Below, piece after piece: positions 15,665 to 23,732 of a stretch of 42,308 nt of DNA. Location: the NCBI GenBank assembly GCA_029556545.1, contig JAKQEQ010000059.1, positions 1-42,308 on the forward strand, given 5' to 3'. Within the stretch, counting starts at the first letter, position 1. Each line of letters opens with the position of its first letter. The stretch comes from Candidatus Hydrogenedentota bacterium. Its GTDB lineage: Bacteria; Hydrogenedentota; Hydrogenedentia; Hydrogenedentales; JAGMZX01. The notes beneath the pieces are model-generated. The model did no database searches. It was not told where the DNA came from and saw only the letters and a list, made by a program, of their open reading frames with translations. Made by a program: the position numbers and the translations under genes.

Positions 15665-16042
15665 ATGGCCGACTTTATCGAAAGAGCAACCCTTCAGGTC
15701 GATGGCGTCGACCTCGACGACATCATCCTTGCGGTGGCCGAGTCGAGCGATCGCCCGACCAAGCCCGTCAACACCATGAACAAAGCGCGCATCGCGCGCG
15801 GGTTCAAGCAGGGGAACAATCAGTACTCGCTCGACATCGACGCCGAGCGGATCGTCGATCCGCGCGTACCGGACTGGCACAAGCTGAAGGATGACGGGAC
15901 GCCGATCAAGATCGCGATCCGCTACAACATCGGCAAGCCCGTTACGTACTCCGAAGGCAAGGTGACGAGCGTCAAGGATACGACCTCCGACGGAGACTCG
16001 GCGCGCAAGGTGACTTGCGTCTTCCGCAAGCGCAAGCAGTAG
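15665..16042 (+). CDS. Tail tube protein, Mu gpM-like
   Basis: 125 aa, close to the length of Mu gpM. It begins ADFIERATLQVDGVDLDDI, continues with a basic segment (MNKARIARGFKQGNNQYSL) and ends in beta hairpins (KVTSVKDTTSDGDSARKVTCVF). Hexameric rings of such proteins form the inner tube. It sits between sheath and assembly-chaperone genes, the canonical place. Confidence 0.82.
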   Translation: MADFIERATLQVDGVDLDDIILAVAESSDRPTKPVNTMNKARIARGFKQGNNQYSLDIDAERIVDPRVPDWHKLKDDGTPIKIAIRYNIGKPVTYSEGKVTSVKDTTSDGDSARKVTCVFRKRKQ

Positions 16043-16046
16043 GCGC

Positions 16047-16565
16047 ATGGCGAAGAAGTCCTTTCTACGGCGCGTAGAGCCTTCGCGCGCGCGCACGCGC
16101 GAGATTGATTGGCCGTTTCCGGTCGAGGGCGATCGTCCGCGCGTGAAAATGCGCGTCCTCGGCTCGACCGAGATGGAGGCCGCATACCTTGCGGTCGTCG
16201 ACTATTTCAAGGCGAAGAAGCTCAAGGTCGCCGTCGACGACGTTGCGTTCATCAAGCGCGAGCGCGTCGAGCTCGTATTGCGGGCTTTCAGCGCGGACGG
16301 CGAGCCCATTGCTGACACCGCGGACGAGCTCGCTGCGGAGCCGCCCGAGGTGATCGGGACGCTCTACCGCGAATGGGACGCGTTTCAGACGGACGTCACC
16401 GCCGCGCCGATGAACAAGGGCGAGATGGATGCGCTTGTCGAGGCGTTAAAAAAAAACACCCAAGCGGTTCCGCTACACGCCTTACCTTTGAGCTGGCTGA
16501 TCGAGCTTATTTCTACTTTGGCAAGCCAGCCCGTGACCTCGACGCAGGCGAACGAGGGTGGCTGA
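16047..16565 (+). CDS. Tail assembly chaperone, zero-frame product
   Basis: 172 aa, with an FPVEGDRPRVKMRVLGSTEMEAAYLAVVDYF start (contains a conserved tail-chaperone-like beta/helix), VELVLRAF, and then an alpha-helical C terminus. The gene contains a run of nine A at 16448-16456. It lies between tube and tape-measure genes, as G-type chaperones do. The chaperone coats the tape measure during tail polymerisation. Confidence 0.82.
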   Translation: MAKKSFLRRVEPSRARTREIDWPFPVEGDRPRVKMRVLGSTEMEAAYLAVVDYFKAKKLKVAVDDVAFIKRERVELVLRAFSADGEPIADTADELAAEPPEVIGTLYREWDAFQTDVTAAPMNKGEMDALVEALKKNTQAVPLHALPLSWLIELISTLASQPVTSTQANEGG

Positions 16566-16732
16566 TCGCGATGGCGCTGTCGGGTCGACAGCTCGACGAG
16601 GCAGCGCGTCAAAAGGCCGCTGACGAAGCGTCTGGCGTCAAGCGTATGACGCTGAGCCCGGCCGCGCTCAAGCGTCTCAAGAAGGCAAAGAGAGCGCGTG
16701 AGCTTGCCGCGAGGAAGGCGGCGAAACCGTGA
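16047..16732 (+). CDS. Tail assembly chaperone, -1 frameshift fusion (G-T type)
   Basis: A -1 shift in the A9 run joins codons up to about 16454 to an open -1 frame ending at TGA 16730-16732, giving about 228 aa. The added segment is protein-like: FELADRAYFYFGKPARDL, then ALSGRQLDEAARQKAADEA and a basic end (LKKAKRARELAARKAAK). That stretch has no start site of its own that makes sense, and its stop overlaps the tape-measure GTG. Lambda G/GT and Mu 41/42 use the same trick. Confidence 0.75.
16448..16474 (+). other. Programmed -1 frameshift signal
   Basis: Nine A residues at 16448-16456 followed by C give two tandem slippery heptamers in the zero frame, A-AAA-AAA (16448-16454) and A-AAA-AAC (16451-16457). 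Five bases downstream lies a small stem (AGCG at 16463-16466, CGCT at 16471-16474, loop GTTC) that could stimulate the shift. Confidence 0.75.
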
Positions 16733-18486
16733 GCGACGGCGAACTCGAAGCGAAATTCCGCGTCCGCTTAGAAGGCAAGGACGAGCTCGCCGACTTCTTC
16801 GGCAAATCCGCGCGCGGGTCGGAGCGCTTCGCTCAGGACATTGGGCGAAACATGGAGCGCGCGGGCCGGATGATCTCCGGCTTTGCGAACTCGGCGCGAA
16901 GCGGGCTCTCGGCGTTCTCGGGTGGCGGATCGAGCATTGCGTCAGAAGCGCGCGGCGTGCTGACGCTGCGAGACGCAATCAATCAACTCGCCGTGCAGTC
17001 TGGCAAGGGGACGGAGATTGTTGGCGGGCTGACGACGCAGATTCACGACGTCGCGACCGCCTCTCGACAGCTTCAAGGCGACGTCACCGAGGCGCTCGGG
17101 GCGTTCGTCGAGAAGACGGGCGATCTCGAGACGGCGCGGAAGAATATCGAGCTCTACGGCAAGACGGCGACGGCGACCGGCGCGGCGCTCAAGGAAGTGG
17201 CGCAGGTCGGTGTTGAGCTCTCGGACAAGCTCAACGTGAAAGATCAGGCGAACTCGTTCGCCATTTTGGCTGCGCAGGCAAAGGCTGGCGCAATTGAGCT
17301 TCGCGATCTTGCAACCAAAGGCCCGCGCATCTTTGCCGCGGCCGCGAGCGCCGGCGCTACGGGTGAAATGGGCGTGCGCGAGGCCGGCGCGCTCGCGCAA
17401 GTGTACGCGAAGGCGTTCGGTGGTCGTGGTTCGGCGGCATCCGTGGCGACCGCGGTCGAAAACACGTTCGCCTCGCTCGCCAAGAAGCGCAGCGCGCTCG
17501 AGGGCGCGGGGCTGAAGTTCACGAACGCAGACGGCTCGAATCGCGATCGGTTCGAGGTGCTTTTCGACCTCATCCGCATGACCAAGGGCGACGAAACGAG
17601 CCTGCGTAAGGTCTTCACCATGCAGGGCATGCGCGGTATCGAAGTGCTCGCGCGCGAGTACCGCAAGACCGGAGATTTTAAGACGTTCAAGGACTTCCGC
17701 GACGTGCAGCTCGATCGCGGACTGCTCGATCGCGACTACGCGACGCGGGCAAACACGGGCCTTGCGAAGCTCAGAGGCAACGAGATTGCGCGCGCGCGCT
17801 TCTTCGAGGAGAAGCTCGGCGGCGCACCGGAATGGGTGGCGGAGAACGCGAACGCGCTGCAGCTCGGGCTAATGGGCGTCGGCGCGTGGGGCAAAGGGAT
17901 CTCGTTGGGCGGGTCGTTGCTGCAGAGACTTGGCAAGGGCGGCCTTCCGGGGCTGTCTGGCGCAGGCGGCGCGCTCGCTTCGCTCGGGGCGACGCCTGTG
18001 CGGGTTGTGAATTGGCCGAATGGCGGACTTGGCGGCGTTCCTGGCGCGGGCGGCGGTGAGCTTGGCGGCGCAGCGAGTGCGCTGCAGAAGGCCGGCATGG
18101 TGCTCGCCGCGGGCGCAGCGGGATACGCGGCCGGTTCCCTTATCGACTCAAAGCTCGATCTGTCGGGGAAGATCGAGAAGGCCATGTTTGAACTGATCCA
18201 CCCGAACGCGTCGCAGGACACGCAGGCCGAGCGCCGCAAGAAGCTCGAGCAAGAGTCTTCGCTCTCGACGAAACGTCGTGGCGCGCTCGCCAGTGTTTCC
18301 GAGGCGGCGGTCGCGGCCGGGCTTTCGACTGCCCCGCTTCCCATGAAGACGCTTCCGGGAATGGAAGGGATCGGCATCAACCTCACGGTGAACGTAGACA
18401 AGGACGGAAACGTGACCGCAGAGAGCGAGACGCAGGGCGTGCGCTCGCCGAAGGTCATGGCGCGGCGAAATGCGGAGGGTGACTAG
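16729..18486 (+). CDS. Tail tape measure protein
   Basis: 585 aa from GTG 16729 (GTGA). It is helical and Ala/Gly-rich: a coiled-coil N terminus, a central region with TMP-like segments (AILAAQAKAGAIELRDLATKGPRIFAAAASAG, and ALAQVYAKAF), an Ala/Gly transmembrane-like stretch (MVLAAGAAGYAAGSLI, about residue 456-472) and a charged C terminus. Length of this protein sets tail length. 585 aa suggests a tail of moderate length for a myovirus. Confidence 0.85.
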   Translation: MSDGELEAKFRVRLEGKDELADFFGKSARGSERFAQDIGRNMERAGRMISGFANSARSGLSAFSGGGSSIASEARGVLTLRDAINQLAVQSGKGTEIVGGLTTQIHDVATASRQLQGDVTEALGAFVEKTGDLETARKNIELYGKTATATGAALKEVAQVGVELSDKLNVKDQANSFAILAAQAKAGAIELRDLATKGPRIFAAAASAGATGEMGVREAGALAQVYAKAFGGRGSAASVATAVENTFASLAKKRSALEGAGLKFTNADGSNRDRFEVLFDLIRMTKGDETSLRKVFTMQGMRGIEVLAREYRKTGDFKTFKDFRDVQLDRGLLDRDYATRANTGLAKLRGNEIARARFFEEKLGGAPEWVAENANALQLGLMGVGAWGKGISLGGSLLQRLGKGGLPGLSGAGGALASLGATPVRVVNWPNGGLGGVPGAGGGELGGAASALQKAGMVLAAGAAGYAAGSLIDSKLDLSGKIEKAMFELIHPNASQDTQAERRKKLEQESSLSTKRRGALASVSEAAVAAGLSTAPLPMKTLPGMEGIGINLTVNVDKDGNVTAESETQGVRSPKVMARRNAEGD

Positions 18487-19415
18487 TGGCTACCTGGGAG
18501 GACTTCATCGTTGCCGCTCAGTTCGACGGGCTCACGATCGACGTCGTATCGACGCGCGACGAGGGAGCGAACGATATCGACAGCCAAAAGTTTCCGAACA
18601 AGAACGGCACGAAGCGGGTCTACCGCGGCGCGAATGGGTGGCAGCGCGACATTGTCGCGGTCTTTATGGAGTCGGACTATCCCGACACCATGGATCAGCT
18701 CATCAAGAAACTCGAAGAGCAAAAGATTCACGAGTTCATTCACCCGATCTTCGGAAAGAAGAAGGTCGCGTGTGATCGATTCGTCGTTGCGCACGACGCC
18801 GAGGACGCCGCCGACTTTGGCACCGTTCAAATGACGTTGCTCGAGCACACCGACGGGGAAGGTGTAACGGTGCAGCGCGATCCGATCCCGGCACGCGCGA
18901 ACCAGGTGCGAACACTGGGCACTGAGATCCTCGAGGCGCTTAGCGAGCTACAGGCGACGCTCGAGATCCAGAACTCCGAAATTGGTCTTGCGGTCATTGG
19001 TGCGGTGAATGCGGCGAACTCCGTAGCCGAGTCACTCGAGGCGACCGGGGACGACCTTTCAAGCATTGCAGTTCAGGCGACGACGAGCGGGGCCGTTGCG
19101 AAGGTTGACGAGGCGATTACGCTCGTCGCCGACTACTCGAGCTCCGAGGAGTACGAACTATCTCGGCTGCTTTGCGACCTCGCCGGGGCGCTCTCTGCCA
19201 TGGCCGGATCTCTGATCGAGAAACGTCCGCCCCTGCAAAAGTTTTCCGTTGTCGCTGAGACGAATTTGCGCGCATGGGTGTTTGACAAGTACTGCAAGCT
19301 CGGCCTTTCTGTTGAGGAACTCGAAGATCGCGTGAATGAGGTTCTGTCGCTGAACTCGTTCCCCGATCCAATGACGATCCCGGCCGGGTTCTCGGTGATC
19401 GCCTATGACGAGTGA
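18486..19415 (+). CDS. Mu gpN-like tail/DNA circularisation protein
   Basis: 309 aa from GTG 18486. The N-terminal 110 residues show the DNA_circ_N pattern: F-D-G-L-T-I-D-V at 13-20, a GWQRDIVAVFM strand near 51, and a helix-plus-HPIFGKKKV segment typical of gpN and LysM-type baseplate hub proteins. The middle is helical. In Mu, gpN is a baseplate hub-associated component. Neighbours TMP and gpP-like confirm the order. Confidence 0.8.
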   Translation: MATWEDFIVAAQFDGLTIDVVSTRDEGANDIDSQKFPNKNGTKRVYRGANGWQRDIVAVFMESDYPDTMDQLIKKLEEQKIHEFIHPIFGKKKVACDRFVVAHDAEDAADFGTVQMTLLEHTDGEGVTVQRDPIPARANQVRTLGTEILEALSELQATLEIQNSEIGLAVIGAVNAANSVAESLEATGDDLSSIAVQATTSGAVAKVDEAITLVADYSSSEEYELSRLLCDLAGALSAMAGSLIEKRPPLQKFSVVAETNLRAWVFDKYCKLGLSVEELEDRVNEVLSLNSFPDPMTIPAGFSVIAYDE

Positions 19416-20529
19416 CGCAGACGACAAGGTGTCGATCGTCATCGCCGGCGAGAGCTTCGAGGGGTGGCTCGACGTCTCCCTCGACTCTGACTTGTTCACG
19501 CAGGCCGACGCGTTCAAGCTTTCTGCGCCGATTCCTGCGAAGTCTGTTAGGGCGAAAATCCTTCCGTTCTCGACGTGCGACATCTACGTCGGCCGAGATC
19601 GGCAAATGGCCGGGTTCATCGACGACGTAACGCCGAGCGGGGATCGGTCCTCTTCGAGGCTGTCCGTCGTCGGTCGTGACCTTGCCGCTCACCTCGTCGA
19701 CAACGAGTCGAAGAAGTTCAACGCGAGGGACATGAACATCAAGACGATGATCGAGAAGCTTGTCGATCCGTCGTGGGGGATCAAGGTCGTCTTGTCCAAC
19801 GAGGACAATCGCCGATTGCTGCTCGGGAAGAAGGACAAAAAGAAGGTTTCGGCGGCGACCCCCGAGTTCCTAAAGCCGATCCCGCGCGCGTCGACGAAGA
19901 TCGACGGCGGCCAAAAGATCTCACAGATCATCGACACGCACTGCAAGCGCCTCGGGATCACGTGGTGGATGACGGCGAAGGGCGAACTCTTCCTCGGAAA
20001 GCCCAACTATAAGCAGTCCGCGGCGTACTCGTTTCGATTGGCTCCGCTTGGTTCCTCGGAGGCGAAGAACAACAACGTCGAGCGCTACTCAGTTCAGCGC
20101 TCGGCGGCGGATCAGTACACGGAGATCGTGGTCAATGGCGTTGGGATCGCGAAGACGAAAGGACTGTTCGATTCTGGATCGTCGGCCCCGAAATTTACCG
20201 CGACGGCCGTCGACAGCGAGCTTCAGCGCCGAGGGATCAAGCGCAAGCTCATCATCTCCGACTCGGACATCACCTCGAAGAGCGAGGCCACCAAGCGCGC
20301 TCAGACGGAGTTGCAGCGAAGAAAGCTCGCCGGGTTCTCGATCTCGCTGACCGTTCCCGGGTATCGCCAGGAAGATCGGTTGTACGCCGTGGATACGCTC
20401 GCGTCGGTGAAGATCGAGGAAGCAGACGTCGACGGAGTTTTTTACGTTTCGCAACGTCGCTTCTACGAGGACCGCGGGAAACGCAGAACCGACCTCAAGC
20501 TCATTGCCAAGGACGTGTGGCTACCATGA
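19405..20529 (+). CDS. Baseplate hub protein, Mu gpP (gp44)-like
   Basis: 374 aa starting inside the end of the gpN-like gene (11-base overlap). The layout is that of gp27/gp44 hub proteins: an N-terminal beta domain (FEGWLDVSLDSDLFTQADAFKLS), a D-x-Y-V-G-R loop (residues 59-64), a linker with GGQKISQIIDTHCKRLGITWW, and a final barrel (RLYAVDTLASVKIEEADVDGVFYVSQ). It forms the trimeric hub onto which the spike is mounted. Confidence 0.82.
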   Translation: MTSDADDKVSIVIAGESFEGWLDVSLDSDLFTQADAFKLSAPIPAKSVRAKILPFSTCDIYVGRDRQMAGFIDDVTPSGDRSSSRLSVVGRDLAAHLVDNESKKFNARDMNIKTMIEKLVDPSWGIKVVLSNEDNRRLLLGKKDKKKVSAATPEFLKPIPRASTKIDGGQKISQIIDTHCKRLGITWWMTAKGELFLGKPNYKQSAAYSFRLAPLGSSEAKNNNVERYSVQRSAADQYTEIVVNGVGIAKTKGLFDSGSSAPKFTATAVDSELQRRGIKRKLIISDSDITSKSEATKRAQTELQRRKLAGFSISLTVPGYRQEDRLYAVDTLASVKIEEADVDGVFYVSQRRFYEDRGKRRTDLKLIAKDVWLP

Positions 20530-21053
20530 AGATCGTCGATCGCCTCCGCGACATGATCGAGTTCGTCACAGATCTGAAGTTCTCCGACGACGACGGACTT
20601 GTCGCGAAGGGGAAGGACATTCACGACGAGGATATTGAGCCGTCGGTCGGCTATCACTTCGGGTTCTACTCGAGGCCCAAAGACGGCGCGCGCGGGATTG
20701 TCGTCAAGGTCGGCGGGCGCGGGAACACCTCCGTTCTCGTGGCGTTCCGGGATAAGCAATACGAGATGACGCTCGAAAAGGGCGAATGCGGAATGAAGAA
20801 CGCGTTCGACGCGTCGATCTTGCTGAACAAGGACGGGGAGATCTTGCTCAACGGCGGATCGGCAAAGGTTGGGCGCGTCGGCGATGCTGTCGATCTTGGG
20901 AACTGGACCCATGTTCCGGCTTCCGGGGCCGGCGTTACTCCGTGCAAGCTACTGTGGAAAGGTCCGGGCTCTCCGGGTCTCCCTGCGGAGATCACTACGG
21001 CCCAGGACCTAGACGGGGAGATCTCCGAAGGGGCTGAGAAGGTGAAAGCATGA
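20526..21053 (+). CDS. Baseplate spike protein, Mu gp45-like
   Basis: 175 aa from ATG 20526 (ATGA overlap); a GTG at 20517 is an alternative. It follows the gp45 pattern: an OB-like start (MIEFVTDLKFSDDDGLVAKG), G-Y-H-F-G-F-Y-S-R-P-K-D-G, then VLVAFRDKQYEMTLEKGE and ILLNKDGEILLNGGSAKVGRVGDAV, a spike beta repeat. It pierces the outer membrane during contraction. The final part is Gly/Pro-rich. Confidence 0.8.
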   Translation: MKIVDRLRDMIEFVTDLKFSDDDGLVAKGKDIHDEDIEPSVGYHFGFYSRPKDGARGIVVKVGGRGNTSVLVAFRDKQYEMTLEKGECGMKNAFDASILLNKDGEILLNGGSAKVGRVGDAVDLGNWTHVPASGAGVTPCKLLWKGPGSPGLPAEITTAQDLDGEISEGAEKVKA

Positions 21054-21427
21054 TCGACCGCTACATCGATCCAAAAACTGGCGACTACGTCGACGCTGAC
21101 GGTGGTGCGTACAAGTACGACGACGGCGTGCTCAACATGCTCGCGTACTCCTTCAAAATCTCAAAGGGGAGCTGGGAGGGCGATCCGCTCTTTGGGCACG
21201 ACCTCGACAAGCTCGCGCAGGCGACCGACACACCGGAGAACCGCCGACTCGTTGACATCTACGCACGCGACGCGATCGCGTGGATGATTGAGCTCGCGTA
21301 CATCGACACGGTCGACGTCAGGGTCGCCAGTCTCGGGGGCGGGAAGGTGGCTTTCGAGGTTGTGGCGTGGAAGTCTGGGCGCAAAGTGGCGGCCGGCTCC
21401 TTTGAGGTGCCGTTCGGGGTGGGGTAA
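21050..21427 (+). CDS. Baseplate wedge protein, Mu gp46-like
   Basis: 125 aa, ATGA overlap. Residues 28-60 (LNMLAYSFKISKGSWEGDPLFGHDL) are the GP46/gp25-like wedge signature. A long helix (LVDIYARDAIAWMIELAYI) and two strands follow. It lies between the spike and J-like genes as in Mu. Confidence 0.82.
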   Translation: MIDRYIDPKTGDYVDADGGAYKYDDGVLNMLAYSFKISKGSWEGDPLFGHDLDKLAQATDTPENRRLVDIYARDAIAWMIELAYIDTVDVRVASLGGGKVAFEVVAWKSGRKVAAGSFEVPFGVG

Positions 21428-21450
21428 AGCCGGGCCTATCCTAAACATGG

Positions 21451-22830
21451 ATGGCGTTCCAAATTCCGACCCGCGAGGGGCTCGCCTCGTCCTTTTTGTC
21501 GGACTATTCGGGCGCATTTCCCGGGAAAAACACCGCCAAGGGTAGTGATCCCTGGCGTCTTTCGCGCGTCATCTCCGCGATCGTCTGGGCGATCATCGCG
21601 CGCCTTCTTTTTTTCCTCAAAATCATGCTCCCCGACACCGCCGAGGCCGAATGGCTCGAGCGTTGGGGCGCTGTCTACGACTTCAAGCGTCGCCAAGCGT
21701 CCGGCGCGACGGGAACGCTCGCGCTCAGGGTGACGGGGACCGTTGGCGCTGCAGTCCCTGTCAACACCGCGCTCGAGCACGAGGACGGAACCCAATACAA
21801 GGTTACCACCGTCGGCGCAGTCATTGGCGGAAGCGGCTATGTTGACGTTTCGGTTGCTGCGACGAGCACCGGTCTCGCGACAAACAAGCGGATCGACGAC
21901 GTCCTCAGCTTTCCCGTTCCGCCGACCAACGTCGACGCCGAGGCGACGCTTGTCGTCGACCTCGAGAACGGTCTCGACATCGAGTCGATCGAGGAATACC
22001 GCGTTCGCTTTCTCGCGCACCTCGCAGATCCGCCCGAGGGCGGCGCGTGGCACGACTACATCGAATGGGCCAAGAAGATCCCGGGCGTCAAGGACGCCTA
22101 CGTATGGTCGCACCGTCGCGGGCTCGGGACGATCGACCTCGTCGTCCTCGGCTATGGCAGCGGCGCGGATCGGATTGTCACGACCGAGGTAAACGACGCC
22201 GTTGATGCGTACATCGAAACGGTTCGTCCCGGGAACGTGAAGGACTGGAAGCGCCTTACCCCCACCGCAGAGACGCAGGACATTGAGGCAACGATCGAGA
22301 TCGACGGCGATCGCTTCAAGTGGGACTGGGACGACGCCGGCGTCGGATACGCGATCAGCGCGCACAACGAAGGCGCACAGACGATCACCGTCCCGACCGC
22401 GCCTGCAGCGGTCAAGGCTGGCGTTCGTATCACCGTGCTTGGCGAGGAAGCGCTCGTCACAAACCGCACCGGGAATGTCCTAACGCTTGCCTTCGGGGAC
22501 GACTACGACGGCAATCCGGTGAGCTGGTTCACGTTCGTTGTCTCCACGCAGGACATTCGCGCCTCTGGCGACCTCGTGCGCCCTGCGCGCGACGCAATTC
22601 AAAAGCTGTTCAACACGCTCGGACCTGCTCGCAGCGGGTTTTCTCGCACGTCGTGGACCGCCGAACTCAAGCGCGCGAAGCTTTTCGCGGCAATCACCGA
22701 CGTCGACGGGATCGACGACTGCACGCTCACGAGTCCCGCGAGTTCCGTCGATCCGGTCGACGACTACAACCTCAGCGACACGATCAAGTTTCTCGTTCCG
22801 GGGAACATCAAGATCTGGAAGGCGAGCTAA
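21451..22830 (+). CDS. Baseplate J-like protein, Mu gp47-like
   Basis: 459 aa. The N-terminal helices (FLSDYSGAFPGKN, then RVISAIVWAIIARLLFFLKIMLPDTAEAEWLERWGAVYDFKRRQASGATG) and the central DIESIEEYRVRFLAHLADPPEGGAWHDYIEWAKKIPGVKDAYVW are the hallmarks of gpJ/gp47 proteins, which build the six baseplate wedges. An extra strand-rich segment around 285-350 (TIEIDGDRFKWDWDDAGVGYAI, then QTITVPTAPAAVKAGVRITVLGEEA) looks like an inserted domain. Confidence 0.88.
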   Translation: MAFQIPTREGLASSFLSDYSGAFPGKNTAKGSDPWRLSRVISAIVWAIIARLLFFLKIMLPDTAEAEWLERWGAVYDFKRRQASGATGTLALRVTGTVGAAVPVNTALEHEDGTQYKVTTVGAVIGGSGYVDVSVAATSTGLATNKRIDDVLSFPVPPTNVDAEATLVVDLENGLDIESIEEYRVRFLAHLADPPEGGAWHDYIEWAKKIPGVKDAYVWSHRRGLGTIDLVVLGYGSGADRIVTTEVNDAVDAYIETVRPGNVKDWKRLTPTAETQDIEATIEIDGDRFKWDWDDAGVGYAISAHNEGAQTITVPTAPAAVKAGVRITVLGEEALVTNRTGNVLTLAFGDDYDGNPVSWFTFVVSTQDIRASGDLVRPARDAIQKLFNTLGPARSGFSRTSWTAELKRAKLFAAITDVDGIDDCTLTSPASSVDPVDDYNLSDTIKFLVPGNIKIWKAS

Positions 22831-23732
22831 TGCCTCCGGCGTCTCGTTCGCGTGTTCTGGGTGCGCTTCGTCGGGTGTCGCCGTCGTTTCCAGACGTCTC
22901 GACTGAGGATACTTCCGTTGGCGCAGAACTCGGCGCGATCGCAACGACGATCGGCGAAGCGGTCGACGTCATGGATGCGATCCCGAATGAAATCTTTCCC
23001 AATACGGCCGAGACGACTTTGTCGCGCTGGGAGAAAAGCACGGGGATTGCGACGAGGCCGAGCGACGACCTCGACGTGCGCCGCGCGCGCGTACTTGCAG
23101 TGCTTCGGCGCACGAGCGGGCCGCGCGTTGCGCAGCTTCGCAGCATCCTTGCGGGTCCGCTCGACATCGACGGTGAAGATCTAGAGTTCCTTGAATCGCT
23201 TAGATCATCGATCGAGGCGGGCGTAACGGACACGATCTCTGACGACCTGTCGATCACTTCTTCGGCCAGGCTGATCGACATCGGCAAGCCGTGGCCTGGG
23301 CTGGTTGATGACGTTGGAGTTCGTCTCTACCTCGACCTTAGCGCACTCGGAACGCCAACGGTGTCCGTGATTCACGCTGACGGAACGTCGTGGACCCCGA
23401 CGATTTCTCAGGCAACCGGATGGGTGTACACGCGCACCCACTTTCTTGGAAGGCGCGCGGCCGGACCATGGCGCGTTTCGGTCGCGAACGGGTCCAACGT
23501 CACGCTGCGAGAGACGCGCTTGCTCGTGTCGAACGACGTCGACTCGGCGCAGATCTTTCAGTTCTACGTGTACGCAGATCCTGCCCTGTCGGGGACACCG
23601 GACATCGCCGAAGCGCGGCGTCTCTTTGGTCGGATCGCGCTTGGACACATGCAATCCGCCGTGATTCAGCGACGAGGGTTCATGGTCGGCGACCCGAATT
23701 CCATCGTTGGGCAAAACCCAGTGGGAGCTTAG
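22830..23732 (+). CDS. Baseplate distal protein, DUF2313-like N terminus with beta-sandwich C terminus
   Basis: 300 aa from ATG 22830 (TAATG); a longer upstream frame to 22320 overlaps the J gene and is rejected. Residues 60-110 (SRWEKSTGIATRPSDDLDVRRARVLAVLRRT) fit the gp48/YmfQ-type fibre-attachment family. Residues about 150-245 resemble a proprotein convertase P-domain (DDVGVRLYLDLSALGTPTVSVIHADGT, then AAGPWRVSVANGS). It probably connects baseplate to fibres. The P-domain reading is tentative. Confidence 0.65.
   Translation: MPPASRSRVLGALRRVSPSFPDVSTEDTSVGAELGAIATTIGEAVDVMDAIPNEIFPNTAETTLSRWEKSTGIATRPSDDLDVRRARVLAVLRRTSGPRVAQLRSILAGPLDIDGEDLEFLESLRSSIEAGVTDTISDDLSITSSARLIDIGKPWPGLVDDVGVRLYLDLSALGTPTVSVIHADGTSWTPTISQATGWVYTRTHFLGRRAAGPWRVSVANGSNVTLRETRLLVSNDVDSAQIFQFYVYADPALSGTPDIAEARRLFGRIALGHMQSAVIQRRGFMVGDPNSIVGQNPVGA

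Noticed and set aside
14366-16096. Long minus-strand frame opposite sheath and tube genes
   Set aside because: Arg/Asp-rich shadow of GC-rich coding DNA; the plus-strand genes there are clearly recognisable.
22320-22829. Longer start for the distal baseplate gene
   Set aside because: The extension is Arg-rich shadow of the J-like gene; ATG 22830 forms a TAATG junction.
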